Assembly (NCBI GenBank): GCA_030386875.1
Contig: CM059575.1
Span: 44,918,859-44,982,858, forward strand
Direction of reading: 5' to 3'
DNA length: 64,000 nt
Source of the DNA: Morinoia aosen
Taxonomy: Eukaryota; Arthropoda; Malacostraca; Amphipoda; Talitridae
Every line of letters starts with the position of its first letter. The first letter of the stretch is position 1. This document shows positions 1 through 13,600 of this stretch, piece by piece. A program made the translations under genes and the position numbers. The notes under the pieces are model-generated. The model had not been told where the DNA came from. It did not search any database and worked only from the letters and a program-made list of their open reading frames with translations.

Positions 1-3000
1 CTGATACATTTAGGTTGAATGAAATCATGAAGTATTATGGACATATTTAGGGGAAGTCCACTGCACTGAAGCTCTGCTTCTCTTTTTCTACATAAAATTT
101 CAATTTCCCAAACCCCCTAATTCCTTGAGAGAAATTACTTCTACCCCATTTCGGGTTTTTTTTATCACGTTTTTTTTAAACTAACTAAAACATGCATCAG
201 AGCCCAATTATAGCATTCAACTTTGCATGCACGGTCCACCTAATTCCCATCATACGCTCAGCGTTCAAATCTCTCTGTTTAACACCGGCGGTGCATTTAA
301 GTCAAACCATGAATAGAAAGTTGAAGAAATGCAGAGAAGGAGTGCAAAACACGAGACACTTCTCCAGCACACAAAAAAACATAGTCATAACTATAAACTA
401 ATCATAAGTCTACAAAAGAATTCTTTGAACAATGGCTACTGAGACCCACTCCGGGTTCCAAATAAAATAATTCATACACGTTGAGGTCATTCGACAGAGC
501 TAGTAAAACCAAAAGCGACAAAACACAAATCGCTGAGCAGACAATCCGCAACGTAATAGACAACAGCAAACAGACACGGATGAGGTAGGAACACAAACAG
601 AGCTGAACAGCATAAGCTGTCACGGTCACACTCGCTGACGTACTTAGTAGCAAGGCTACAATTCATTCAACCACAAAATATTTTTGTACGAGTAAATGAG
701 TTTTTTTACACAATTCACATACTTCAAAAGGAAACACAGACAAGAGCAGAGTTTTACTCTCATTTTAGAGCAGAAAATTTTAACACAGATTAACATGACA
801 TACACTTCTTTCAAAGCGTGCAAACATCATAAAAAAGGAAGATATACTTCAGAAGTCCATCACAAAAGTTTGACACCAGCCAATAAAGCTAAGGTTGTGA
901 GCAGAAATACCAATTTTTAGAAATGCTACATTCTGTGTATCAAAAACACATGGTTGCTTGCTGAGCGCAGAGAGGGAAAGCAAGTAATATTTTCGTGAAA
1001 TAATACAGAACCAGAAAAAAATCTTCTTACCAATTAAAGCATCAAACCCTTAACAGTCATCCACGAGCATAACAATTTCAAAACATCCATGAAGAGTATA
1101 CTAACAAAATTTTGTAACAAACTGATTTCCAACCATCACAGCAAAACGCCTGCCAATAGAGCGACCACTGCATCAACTACAAAAGAGGCCTGTCTAGTTA
1201 GCTTGCGAGATCTTAGTTAGAACTAGGGGGCCCAGCCTAACACGTTTTGCGAAATAAGAATGTTATTTCAAAAACTAAGGCACAGCCAAACACTTTAGAA
1301 TCAAACCAAAAATGTGGCCATCTCCAATACAAATTGTTCACCTGATACCACTTTAGTCATCCTGATTGCAAAACGCGAAAACGAATTCAAGTGGCGTTGA
1401 ATCCATCCAAAATTTAGTTTACGTGGCTACAGCCCGCAGAAACGTGCAAAAAATGCTGTATAAAATCAACGCATCAACGAGGTAAAAGAAATTAGAAATA
1501 AAAATAAAGACGGCAACGTGCCAGTAAGTTTCGTGGGATGCCTGTAATTCGTGCATCGAGATAAAGAAATAAGAGCAGCGTTCAATAGTGGTCTCCAAAC
1601 TAACTGGCACTGGGCTCAGCAAGTGTCTTGGTTGGAGTTTGCTAATTAAGCATCACATAGCTGAAGCAAATTTCCACCATGACAGTTGATGAGCCCAGGG
1701 CAAGCGAGTTTGGATACATACATGAACGCCACTTTTCGATTGACACTGAAAATCCACACACAAATGCTCTAAGCGCTGGAGATGATCTTCCTTCCCATCT
1801 TCATAAGGAATAAACTGCGCGTTTAGGTCACTCAGCCCTTAATTCACAACAGATTTCAACTACCAAAGCTCTTGAGTAGTGGGTACCTGGTGACAATACA
1901 TGAGCGTGAAGTGTTCAAGGTGGGCTGATAATCTTAATATTATCCGTGCAACAATCACACACTCACACATGTAAAAATACGTTTTTTATATAAGGAAAAA
2001 ATTGAACATGTTCTTTTCGATATATAAAAAAAAAGAAGTTCTCAGTGTACATCTTTCTGAATACAAGGAAGTAGTCTTTCTGCAACATACTTTGCCTGTA
2101 AAAAGCGCGAATTATTCAGCACCTTTCCGTCATCGTATCAATTTGAGATACAAAAATATGTATCAGTACGCAGTCCAGTGAAAACACTCTGCTTCCCAGT
2201 TAATTTCATCAACACTATGGCTATTATGTCCATTCTCATCAGAACCCGTTTATGGGTCCAAGAATGTTGTATAACTTTGTAATTTTGTGTTACTGGCTAT
2301 CAGCTTCTCAGGTTCTAATTGAGAGGAAATATGCCGCGGAGCTACTTGTGAATGCACCTTTCGCAACAACCCCGCTGATGGCCGCCGTCACAATAGACCG
2401 AGCCTAATAAAAGTGTTGCCTCTGAGGCATTGAATTCATTCAACGGGGCACGTCAACAGTGGCGTGGTGTGCTAGTGTTGGGGCTCAACTTCTAATAAAA
2501 AGTTGCGATACAAGTATTGTTCAGCAAAAAAAATTTTAAAAAGTAGCCATCACGACCGCGGACATGTAGCTAAGGCCAAACAATTAAGATAACAACATGA
2601 ACCCAGCTTTAGTAAAGCAAATTAGGCCCAATAATTCGAACTCTTGTGCTCCAACCAAAACTGACTTCGAAGTACGACGGACTACAAAATCATGCACGAA
2701 AAATCAACCCAGCGCTTGACATACGAACACAAACGCTACGTGATGTAGAACTGATGATCCAGTAATACAACTCAAAATATTTTACCCATCTACACCACGT
2801 CTTTTTAAGGAAGAAATGCACTAAGCAAATTTCTCTCTACCACCCAACACCTCTCATACTCACGTGTCTACAAATCTAAATTTTGAAAAATTGCTACAAT
2901 ATTATCTTCAGCTAAAGCAATCAGTTAAATTTTGCGAGCGATAGAAGTAGGTCGATATAAAAAAAAACAATCATTACTGCGATTATTTCAAGTCAAACTC

Positions 3001-4436
3001 AATCGTTTTCACAATATTACATAATTTAGCCTGAGGAACTTGAACCACACCAATTGGTTTAGCTACGGGGAAGTTACAAGAGACAAATCAAATGGAAAAT
3101 AGGGAATGCATCTGCTTAATTTGAGCAAATTCACGTAAAATATATTGCAGTTCATAACTGATATAGTCATTTATAACATCTCATTATAGAAGTAATTGAA
3201 ACTTTCTCATTATTGTTCAACCAATTCCCTGGAGGCTACATTTAGTTCCGTCAAGTGCAGTAACTGCTCAACAGCACTTCCGTATTCACAGCGGTAACGT
3301 TCCCAACATGACAAGCGACTCCTCACATGACTCAAAAAAGTCATCTATGCACTGCCAAGTTCGCGTAACTTACGCCTATAAGCTGAGAGTAACACAAGAC
3401 CTATTCCGCTGCAACCTCCACAAGTTTTTTGACATGTGTTGTGTGTTCGAATCTAAATTACGATTTGAGTGATGTTACCACCCACCCAGTTTAAAAATGT
3501 TCAGATGGTTTGTTGCAAAGCAAAAAAACGAGCATTCAAAAAAAAAATTTGCTCTAAACCAGGGGTTATCAACCTTTTTTCTGCTCCCTACCCTAAAAAA
3601 TTCATTCGAGCCTTGCTCCCCCAGAAATAAGAACGACAATGTAGAGCCATTATCTTATTATTTACCTGGACTTTTCTCGCACCCCCTGGAATGTCGTCTC
3701 GCTCCCCCAGGGGGTGCGAGCACTCCAGGTTGGAAACCCCTGCTCTAAACTATACATACACACAAACACACACTCACCCAAGTTGAAAGCACATTCGTAA
3801 TGAATAAAAAATGAGGCAACATAATAAACTTGCTTCCATGCCAGTGCCTAAAAAGCTGAACAACTACAGAAACAAGGTTTTTAAATACGCACAAGAGAAT
3901 TAGTTTGCAGCACCAGCGTAAGTCAAGTCCTCATGAATGATGAAGTGTACATGATGTCTCAATCTAAGCTGGATTCGTAAGGATAGTCAAAACCGTAGTA
4001 TTTGCGCCATAGATAGTTTTGAGCAGCTAAGCTGCTGAATTTCAAAAATTTGGTAAACTAAAACCCTATTAATTGATATTGAAACTACCAAGAATCGCAC
4101 AAACATCTCACAACTTGAAATCAAAATTTAAAGCATAAAAAACAAAGTCATCTAGAAAGAAAAGCGATGCAGTTGATCAACACTTTGATAATCGTAGCTC
4201 AGTTTTCACTAGAAGGGCCAACAACAAGAGATGAAGAACCTAAAGCACTGAAAGGTTAAACTTAAGAAGAGAAACGTGAATGCTTTCGATAATCAGTTGA
4301 CGACGTTGAGTGGTGCGCTGGTCCAAGACGGTTCCTAGCGCAAGCTACACACACGAAGATGAGCGGCCAGGGGCGCACAGGAGACAGTACGAGCACAAGC
4401 TGCTCACTACCCCGACAACTGCTCGAGCAAACTCAC
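1..4436. other. 3' UTR or last intron of Ssdp, no other gene seen
   Basis: AT-rich sequence after the last recognised exon in the direction of transcription. Apart from the hAT MITE at 3560-3742 I see no open frame with family resemblance, no RNA gene and none of the SINE copies that fill the other introns. If the exon at 4437 is not spliced, this would be a long 3' UTR, as SSBP genes often have. If it is spliced, this is intron. TTTATT strings (AATAAA on the minus strand) occur but none is decisive. Confidence 0.5.
3560..3742. mobile_element. hAT-type MITE, 183 bp, 8-bp target duplication
   Basis: It begins CAGGGGTTATCAACC and ends GGTTGGAAACCCCTG, the terminal inverted repeats usual for non-autonomous hAT elements. 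It is flanked by a perfect 8-bp duplication CTCTAAAC (3552-3559 and 3743-3750). The inside contains a GC-rich hairpin (CTCGCACCCCCTGG near 3678 against CCAGGGGGTGCGAG near 3707). No transposase is encoded, so it is a passenger element. The intact duplication suggests a fairly young insertion. Confidence 0.9.
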
Positions 4437-4670
4437 ACTATCCTGCGGCGCTCCCGCAAATCCTGTTAGGTTGTAATCCCCCATGCCCCCGCCTCCCCCG
4501 TCATCCCTAGGGGTGCCAGGACCGTTTGCAGGAGAGCTCTTCATGCCGTCGAGACCGTCACCGTTGAGTACAGGGCCCATGCCGCCACTGCCTGGTCCGC
4601 CCAGACCTCCAGGCCCGCCGCCCATACCTCCGCTGCCGTCACTACCTCCGCCGCCCGACATCGGGAACTC
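4437..4670 (-). CDS. Ssdp: Ssdp last recognised coding exon
   Basis: The acceptor is GCGTCTCAG. It reads [15 protein letters not shown], Gly-rich repeats, then [43 protein letters not shown]. Fly (DGMDGMKNSPANGGPGTPRED, GMGDYNL) and human ([11 protein letters not shown]) match. It ends at AGT before GTGAGTTT, the same donor form used by five other exons here. If unspliced, the frame continues VSLLEQLSG to a TAG at 4407-4409, giving a terminal exon. Which version is normal cannot be decided. The vertebrate-like ending NDNYSPSMTMSV was not found downstream. It holds about 20 CpGs in 234 bp. Confidence 0.93.
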
Positions 4671-7600
4671 CTGAGACGCAACGCGCCACGCACACACACA
4701 AACAAAGTTAATTATTTCCACCCAACTTGGCACTTCTAACCACTAGCTCTGCTGTGCTTCTAACTCTTCCAGACAGGCACAACAAAATGTGCTACTACAG
4801 CATTCCTGTGCCACAGAGCCTACGTTCTAGGACGTTTTTGGTGAAGTCCACAAAGTAGAAACGATATGCTTATCACCTGCTTTGCACCATTAAAGCCCTC
4901 CCACATCCGTATATACCTTTTCCATGCTTTCATGCACCCTACACAAGGGAGTATTATACTCTATCGGTACTGTAAGAATAAAATATTTCTACGGTATGGT
5001 TTCAAATTTGTACAGTATGGATTAGCTGTAGCTTTGATAGATCACTCATACTGCATTCTTTACCAGCTAAACTAGAGTGTGCATTTCATTTTCGCCAGAA
5101 AAACATAATGTCCGCAAATTGTGCACAGCGATGTGGCGACAGGATACTGTACACCAACTTCATGTGTTGGTAACCGCATCTAGAGCTTGCAGCTCACTAA
5201 AATAATACATTGCTTGTTTATTATTCTACTTATTTAAAACTTACCATCATTGAATCAGAAAGAAACGGTTTACTTGTCCCTCCTACACATTACATCAACA
5301 AGATTTCTTATATGTAATCAGTTAAACTATGAAGGATTAACTAAGAAAATAAAGGAATAATTTACAAGAAAATTTGTTCATGACTAGCTCCATTTTGAGT
5401 TTCATAAAATATAGAAAAATATGTAAATGAAATTTATCAATGATTCTAGTAATGTACTCTCACTTCTTACACAAATGCGTTACTTGTTTTAAACTGTGCT
5501 TCATTCATAAATCCTAGAACTAAACTCTCAGATTAACAGCATTTTCAGTACAATGTTTCAAACACTATGCTATTTTCATACACCATTCTTCAGAGCAAAA
5601 AGAACTGCTGGATAATGAGAGATATTCGGGAAATGTACCACAGCAAATTTCTTCCACAATACTACGCTACTAGACCTATAAATTGCTAGCAAACACAACA
5701 TCAAAAAATAAAACTTATTTCATGACATGCAAAAGAACGAAAAATTCCTTTACGGAAAACTCGAGTACAAACTTGCACGCAATCAGCAAACCCTAACGGA
5801 GCCCAACAAAGTCGCCATAAAATACACTCGCTCTTTAAACCAAGATATTCCTATTTTAGCTCATTCAAAATCCAAATTCTTAGGAAAGTGTTTTTAATGT
5901 GAGTCAACTGATGCTAGGGATTAACATAGTGCATTTTCAACTTTTCGGTGTTTGTGAATGCAACAATGAACTATGCACACAGGGCATCCTACAAAAACGA
6001 CCCTCAACTTCCAACACTTTTAACTAAACCCATTCTAACTTTTTAGGTTGGGCATCTATAATTTTAGATGCCCATGCATAATCTCTGCCCAAGGAGGCTA
6101 AAATTATAGATGTCCTAGTGAAAAAGTTTACTGAGAATAACTTGGTTATTTTCCAGATGATAAGCGACATTTTATCCATTAATTTTTACCCATCAGTGGG
6201 AAAATGCATTTCGAATTGCTTCATTAAATCTCTAAATGGCAATGCTCTGAGAAAAGCATTAATGACTGGCTAGCACAAGAAGGGAAATCATTGGAATTGG
6301 AAGCTCACTGATAATGCTAATTGTAAAAAAGTTTCAGTCAATAAGCTTTAATTCATTGCAAAAATAATGTAATATTTTAATCATAAAACATTCGAAACTA
6401 CAAATAACTTATTTTCCATACACGTCATCATTCTTTTCCACACATATCAAGTTAGCCTACATTACCTTAATATTAACTCTATTCATTCAGAGAAATACTA
6501 TTCAGTGCTTTAATGAAAAAGTTTCAAAAGCATTTTCCCACCAACAAAAAAAATCTCAATGAACAGAACGTCAGCAGATGCAACAATACCTAGCAGTTTT
6601 TCTAATAGAAATGTTTAAATCTAGGTTTACATTTTTGTGGCACATCGAGAAAACCATATAAAGCTCAAGAGTCGTCCTTTGAACGCTAATAATTATAAAG
6701 GCTTAGACGTTAACAGGGTAATCACTACAAAGTTATCCTGCATTAGTGATTTCGTTTAGCATTTTGCTTTTCTTAGTTTCGGTAGAACACTAAGGCAATC
6801 CCCTTTCAAGAACCAATAGAAGTGCTGGGAACATTTTAGGTGTTACAACCAACAAGGTGTTACCAAGGAGCTTATCTATGTCACAAAGATCCAAAGAAAT
6901 AAAGATTAAGATTATTATAAGTTAGTTTAAGCCTCCCTAACCACTACAAAAAAAAGCGTATCAAAGAGAGGAAAGAGGAAGGCACCGTTTAGTATGGCGA
7001 GAAGAGAATGGGGAATCTATGCAGAAGAGGCATAGAAACAGTAAGTTGTGAAAGAAGACTATGAAACAAGATAAAAGTTGAAGAAGAAAGTCAGAGGTGC
7101 TGAAAAACAGGACAGTAGTGAACCGAAAAAAGCTGGTCCTTACCATAGCAAAAACTCATTTTATTTCAACAAAAATAAGTCCTACCTAACTCTCAGCTTG
7201 GGTCCTCACATCTTCCCCCTGGAAGCGCTTATTTGCATAGATACTATAGTTGCATCCCCCTGAGGGGTCCAAGGGGAAAAAACATATCAGCTGAAACAAT
7301 TGCAGCGTAAACAACCATAGCAGAAACCAGAATCAGATCCATCTTAGTTGTAAGTATATTAACAAAGATCAAAGCAGCTATGTTTAATTCCATAAAAAGT
7401 GGCTAGGATTAATAAAAACATAGAAAAATTGTAATACAAGGAAGCCCACATGTACGGAACATTATTAGGACCTAGAGAGCAGAAGTTGCTTAGAGTTGTG
7501 AGTAACAAAAAAAAGATGAGGGAGGAGTTCACAACACTCACCCCAGGCATAGGCCCGCCAGGTACAGGCTTCATCAAAGAGAACATCCCGTCTGTCCCAC

Positions 7601-10600
7601 CACTGCCAGTGTCTGCAATGAAGAGGTGCACTCAAAAACTCATGATGATCATTTCAATTCGAATCATTCAAATCAATACACTTAAATTAGTACTAAAATA
7701 TTTTTAATTACTCAGAAAATCTTTGCATATTTGTTATCAGCTAGAAATCAGTTATTGGAGGACGTTGGTACCTGCAAATCATGGAATTTAATATGATGGA
7801 TAAAATAGGGTAAATCCGACCCACAGAATTCAACAATTTTCCCACAGAGCCTATGAATATGAGTAAAATATGAGAAATTCATCATACGAAAAATGCATCT
7901 CCATGCGAGCATAAGCAAAAAAGGGTGAAGACAATTTGTGGAATGTAGTGACAGAGAGGGAAAAATTAATCTGGGGAAACCAAGGCATACACCTCAGCTC
8001 ACATTTCACTTAGTCTACCAAACTTAAAAAAAGCACAAAATAAGCATCAAAACCTAGCACAGTTTACCCTGAACACAAAAGAAAAATAACAAGAAAACTG
8101 TGACATCGACTCAACACTCAACACCAAACTACTAAAGATGGAGTAAACATGTGGCCCTTTAAAGTAGAGAACATTTCGCGAGTGTGTGCGAATACCGTAA
8201 TTTTAAGAACTACTGCTCATTCTCAAGCGACCTAAGGCCTGAGCTCGGTTACCGGACCCAAGGCATACAGTCCAATATTTTGCAACAAAATATTGGACTG
8301 TATGCCTTGGGTCCGGTCACCGAGCTCAGGCCTTAGGTCGCTTGAGAATGAGTGAATAAATTAATTACAGGAATAGTAGAAGTAGATTTCACTAAATCTA
8401 TTTTTCATATAACTAAAACGAACAATGAATTTGCTGAGTTCAACACATACAAGGGATGACAGATGAGAATTCTCCACTTGGATCACTTCTTTGCGTTAAA
8501 TTAAGAATCAGCTTTGCCGCTAAGAGGAGAATCGCGTAAGTGCTAGTTTGGAAAACTATAACATTTGTGACAATTTTCTGAACTTCATATGTTTCATTAA
8601 AATCTCAGTGTTACACAAACAATGCAGATTAAGGTGGTGACATTACAGTTAGAAAGAACACTCATTCAGTATACCTGATGAGAATGGAGAAAGCACGCAC
8701 AATCTGCACAATAAGAAACTGCTGAAGATGTGCAGGCAGCCAAAACAAGTGTTTCTGCACAAGCCGAGGTCAAGCTGCACTAGTTATTTTCCGTTAAAAG
8801 GCATAGCACATCCAGACAATCATCCATTTAAGCACATCCAGACTGACATTCATTCAAAAAAACATGTGGATTCTTCTGATGACTTGTGAGACACTAACAC
8901 TACAGCCATTGATGGAAAACTTTGCAATTGAAACAAAAAGATTAATAAACATTGCATTTGAATTTAAGTGATTTCCACTTTTCAAAGCACTATTTCTTTT
9001 TCTATTTCCCCATTGTATGATGACAATCATCTTCAACTCATAGATAGGTTGCCATTCCATTGCTTGAATAATAAAAAATGTTGAATTTGTAACAAAAATC
9101 ATTTGGGAAATTTCAGGAACACTTGAATATAAAGTATTAATTATTGCATTTTAAATGAGTAATTCCACATACAAGATTTTAACAGAGATTAGAATTAGAG
9201 GTCACCCCATGACAACTTAATTCATGACATTTTATTTGGCCTTACTTTATTGGTAATATCAGTTTCACTTTTGCTCAGTAAATATCCCATGAGAGTCCAG
9301 TTTCAGGATAGAAATTGAATAAAGAAGTACATGCAAAAGCAGAAAAAACATACCATGGAAATATCACATTTTTTCCTGGGTACTGATAACTTTTCACCTT
9401 TAATTCTTTTCCTTGTATTAAGGTTCACTCAAAATATAACCCATACCCTCAATTGTTTAGCTGTTGAATTTACTTAGCATACAAGTGTAGATATTGCATG
9501 AAATTTTCACTTCCTACAAATAGTTACTTAAAATATTCAAATAAATTACCACTATGAAGTAGACTATTGAGACGTCCTTGTGTTATTTGCTTCACTAAGA
9601 GAAAGTGCTTCTATTTATACCTCATTTTCAAGAAAATCTTTGACAGAATGATAAAGCAAGGAAATATTCTTCATGAAGACATCAGACTGAGCGTATCAGT
9701 CACAATTGATGAGACAATTGCAAATTTAAAAAAAAATAGTTCAAACCAAAGTTTCTCAAGGGGGTTCCAGAATAGATCCAAATACAAGTAGAGGCCATAC
9801 AAGCTTCAGATGCCCCATAAAAGTGATTGCAAGAACGAACAGGAAATAGCAAACCAGCAAGATTGGATGAAGCAGGCAAAGGAGCACAAACAAAGACTAT
9901 GTACAGGGAGTAGATGCCTAAGCACTCACTGGCAACACAGCTACGGTAAGCCAAGACTAGTTCAGTAGGAATGGCAATATGTCCTCAGCTGCACCTTAAT
10001 GCATGCTTTTCTCCAATAATGAGAAGCACTAGGCCCATGCAAACAGATATGGAACAAATGGTCTTAGATTTTATAGAATAAAAATGTTGAGAAAACTGTT
10101 GCGCAGTTTCCTTCACTAAATCTAATATTCACATTATGATTCTATCAGAGGCCTCAATTCTTCTTTCAGGAAACATTGCCTTAACAATGATCAAGCATTA
10201 AAGACAATTTTGATATTTATATTGAACCTGCAGTACATCTGACCTACAAATTTCTAAAATATTTTAAACACGTCAAAAGAATGAATGTGGTGCTACTGTT
10301 AGATTGTCGGTTGTCAGTCAGCTACTCCGTGTTTTTTTTTGTCTGTTTTAGGAATTAAACTTGTATCAAAGTCTAATTATTAAGAAATTCTCCAGTGTAA
10401 TGATTTTTTATTTGGATTTCCAGAACACTGAAGATGGATTCATGGAACACCGTAAGTGTTTCCAAGGGAATTTTCACAGGGACACTGATCCTTCTTGCTA
10501 GTTGAATTTGCATTTTCTAGAAATTTACTTACGTCATGCAACACTGAACCAAAACAGTACCAAATGCTTTCTTTGTCTGATACTTTAACTTGAAATAAAA

Positions 10601-13600
10601 TGTAATGCATAATTTATGGAAACCATTTCTCTGCTTCAACCAAGCCAGGTTATTATCCGATCTATTGTAAATGGCATTGTCCAGCACACCTTGAACATAA
10701 CTATAAGTCACCCTCAAAATACTGCAAAGTCTTAAATTTTCATTGATACATCTAACACAAACCGAAATTAAAAAAATGGCTGATTATAAATGCACAAAAG
10801 ATGGTGGCAGAGAGCAAAGTTAGAAGCAGAGCAGGATGTGAGGCACACGTGCAACAGAGCTGCAGCGGCAGCAGGAGCACCACCACCACCTGCCTGAGAC
10901 GGGAGGCATCACAGAGAGCAACACTCACCGTGTGGGCTAGGCATAATGGGAGTTCCTGGACCAGGCGGGCCAGAGCCCGGAGGACCCTGAGCAGGGAAAG
11001 ATGAAACCTTCAATAAAGAAATTGAAAATATATAAATAACCATGTTTGGAACTCGGAGACTTGGCACATAAAAAAAACAGGGTGTTAGTATATATTATAT
11101 AACATTCCATTCATTACATATTTCATCAGGAAATATTTAATTATTCAGGTGAATGAAAAATATTTACTCAACTCTCAAATAATAATCATGAAGCAAGTCT
11201 ACAGATACTCACCATCATATTGCCATAAGTGCCAGGAGAAGAGGACGAATAACTCATGGGCTGAAAATCAGAGAGAGAAAAAAAAATCAGAATACATTAC
11301 TCAACCAGCTACTGGATAATGAAAGTATTGTACAAAGCACACAACATTCTGAAATAAAATTTCCACAAATGAAGTACTCATATCAGGATAGAAGCATTAA
11401 CTGACATGCCTGTTGCAGACTTGAAGCAAGGAAATTACCTCAGGTGCACCAGTTAGTAGGATGACCAAATATTAACAGAAGTGATTTTGATGAGTAATTC
11501 AAAAAAGCATATACCACTGCACATATGAGCAAGAAATGAATCAACCATGGAAGATTAAGGAGATTGAAATTGATTCACCTACAACTTGGCAGCTTGTAAA
11601 TGTAGTCTTAATTAGCTTAGCCTCAGTCACCATAACAAAGGTGTTTCAACGAGAGGAAGGCACTATTTAGTATAAAGTCTTTACACTATTACACTATTTA
11701 GTATAAAGAATATATGAATGAGGCGTATTCACACACAACATCCCTGAGCATAAGAACAGTAAGTTAAAAAAGAAGTTTATGACACAAGATAAAAGTTAAT
11801 GGTGAAAGTGGTATGAGCTGAAAAACAAGGCAGCAATTAATTGAAAATAGATGCTCCATAGCTATCCAAAATCTATCCTTCTTCAACAAAAAGAAAGCCT
11901 TCCAAATCTCCAGCTTGGGACCTCAAATTTTTATCATGCAAGTGCTTAATTCTATAAATAAAAGATAAAATAATTCTGGTTCACTGAAGGGGCAGCTCAA
12001 AAGTATCCTAGGCTTCACCTCCCTACAACTTTGTGGCTGGTACAAGGTTATGCAACAAAGGAGGCACTGTGTATGAGACTTTTTACAAGGAACAGAAATG
12101 CACCCAACGATGGGGCTCCATGGAAGAACATAGCTCTAAATTTGGTACTGAAAACTAAATGAAAGACATTAAACAATTAATAAACTTAACCTAATTACAA
12201 AGATTCTCATGAAGCTCTTTCATCAGGCAAGAAAGAAGAAACAATCGTATGTTTTACTAATGAATGGAGTAAAATAAGAGCTCAGTAAGGGGTCAACACA
12301 GCACAATCCTACAAAACCGACAAAATCTAAAAGTATTTCTCTCATTTGTATGACAAATTTTAATGAAATTTTGCCTCTTGTTGAAAAAGAATGTATTTAC
12401 ACAAATAATACTAACTGAAAACTTAATTACAAATAATGTGGATGACTATGAAGAGATAAAAGTTAATTTCACTACAACTTGGCCACTCACTGAGAGTTAG
12501 TTTAGGCCTCTGTTACCCTAACAAATGTGTTCCAAAGAGAGAAAGGAGGAAGACCCCATTTAGTATGGAGTTACTGGAATGAATAATCTAAGCACATTGC
12601 ACGTTCCCATACAATATCCTCAGGGCATAACAATGGTAAGTTACAAAGAAAGTTAATGAAACAAGATGAAAATTGAAGAAAAAAGGAGTAAGTACTGAGA
12701 AACAGGGACCCTTGTTAGGTAGAGGAGTTTTACTACAAAATCAAGTAATGCTTTTGGGCCACACAATACAAGGCCATAAAGTATAGAAGGGATCAAAAAC
12801 CTTTTTATGATCACATTGGGAGATTCCCACATGCCTTTTTCTTCAATACTTGCTCATAAATCCATTCTATTTGCAAGACAAGTTATTCCTGAGAGACAGA
12901 AAAAGACATCCTCCAGGAGTGCATTGCTGCAAGGGACCACTCACTGTGGATGTGTTGGGAGTCCAAGGTTGTCTGGCACCAGCTCCACTCATGCTCATGG
13001 GAGGTATTCCAGGCCCTGCTGGGCCTCCTGGCCCCATACTGCTTGGAGGAGGCCCTCTCATGCCCGGACCATATGCCCCCGGGCCCATGGGGCCCATCCC
13101 TGGACCTGGACCCATTGCTGGACCCCTCGGTCCTCCCATCCGAGGGTTCATGCCTGAAACATATGAAAAATACTGAATAAAAATTAATTAAAAATACCAC
13201 AATTCTTATTTAAAGCCACATGGAATTAAGGCATCATGAACGTATTGCTACTTAAATGAACATGTTTGGACTATAATTCCTCAGTTGACTGACTATCAGC
13301 ACTAAGCTTTATCATATAACAGAATTTCTTACATTTTTAACACCAGGGTTTCCCAATGATGAATAATAAAATAACTCAAAATGAATCAATTTACTTTTTA
13401 TGAGCAATATTAACCATTGCTCTGAGTTCTGAGATAAAATTTGAGATAATAGTCTTGAAAAATATCATTAATTGTAATGACTTGAATAATCACTACCTCA
13501 ACTAGTACAAAGATGTAAATAAATGCAGAAATACATGCACTCTTAACTACAAAGTTTGATCAAAGGCATAGTTGTTTATGATTAAATAGAGTATCTTGTT

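Larger units (their letters stand above)
11261..12944 (-). other. Ssdp intron with two old SINE copies
   Basis: A 1.7-kb intron whose middle is made of two eroded SINE-A copies (11606-11992 and 12493-12708). A possible further SINE-like scrap lies near 12020-12120, too eroded to call. Confidence 0.7.

Noticed and set aside
4483-4674. Proline-rich plus-strand open frame
   Set aside because: Complement of the Ssdp exon 4437-4670, whose homology and splice sites fix the minus strand.
6048-6118. Short inverted repeat (ATCTATAATTTTAG and its complement)
   Set aside because: Arms of under 20 bp in AT-rich DNA with no target duplication. It could arise by chance.
6961-7146. A minus-strand open frame ([18 protein letters not shown]...) that recurs near 44834 and 56596
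   Set aside because: It lies inside SINE-A copies and reappears only because the SINE does. The DNA has no coding signature, so it is a chance frame.
12807-13200. Four other long frames on both strands
   Set aside because: Shadows of the Gly/Pro-rich Ssdp exon 12945-13153. They run through its splice sites and have no family similarity.
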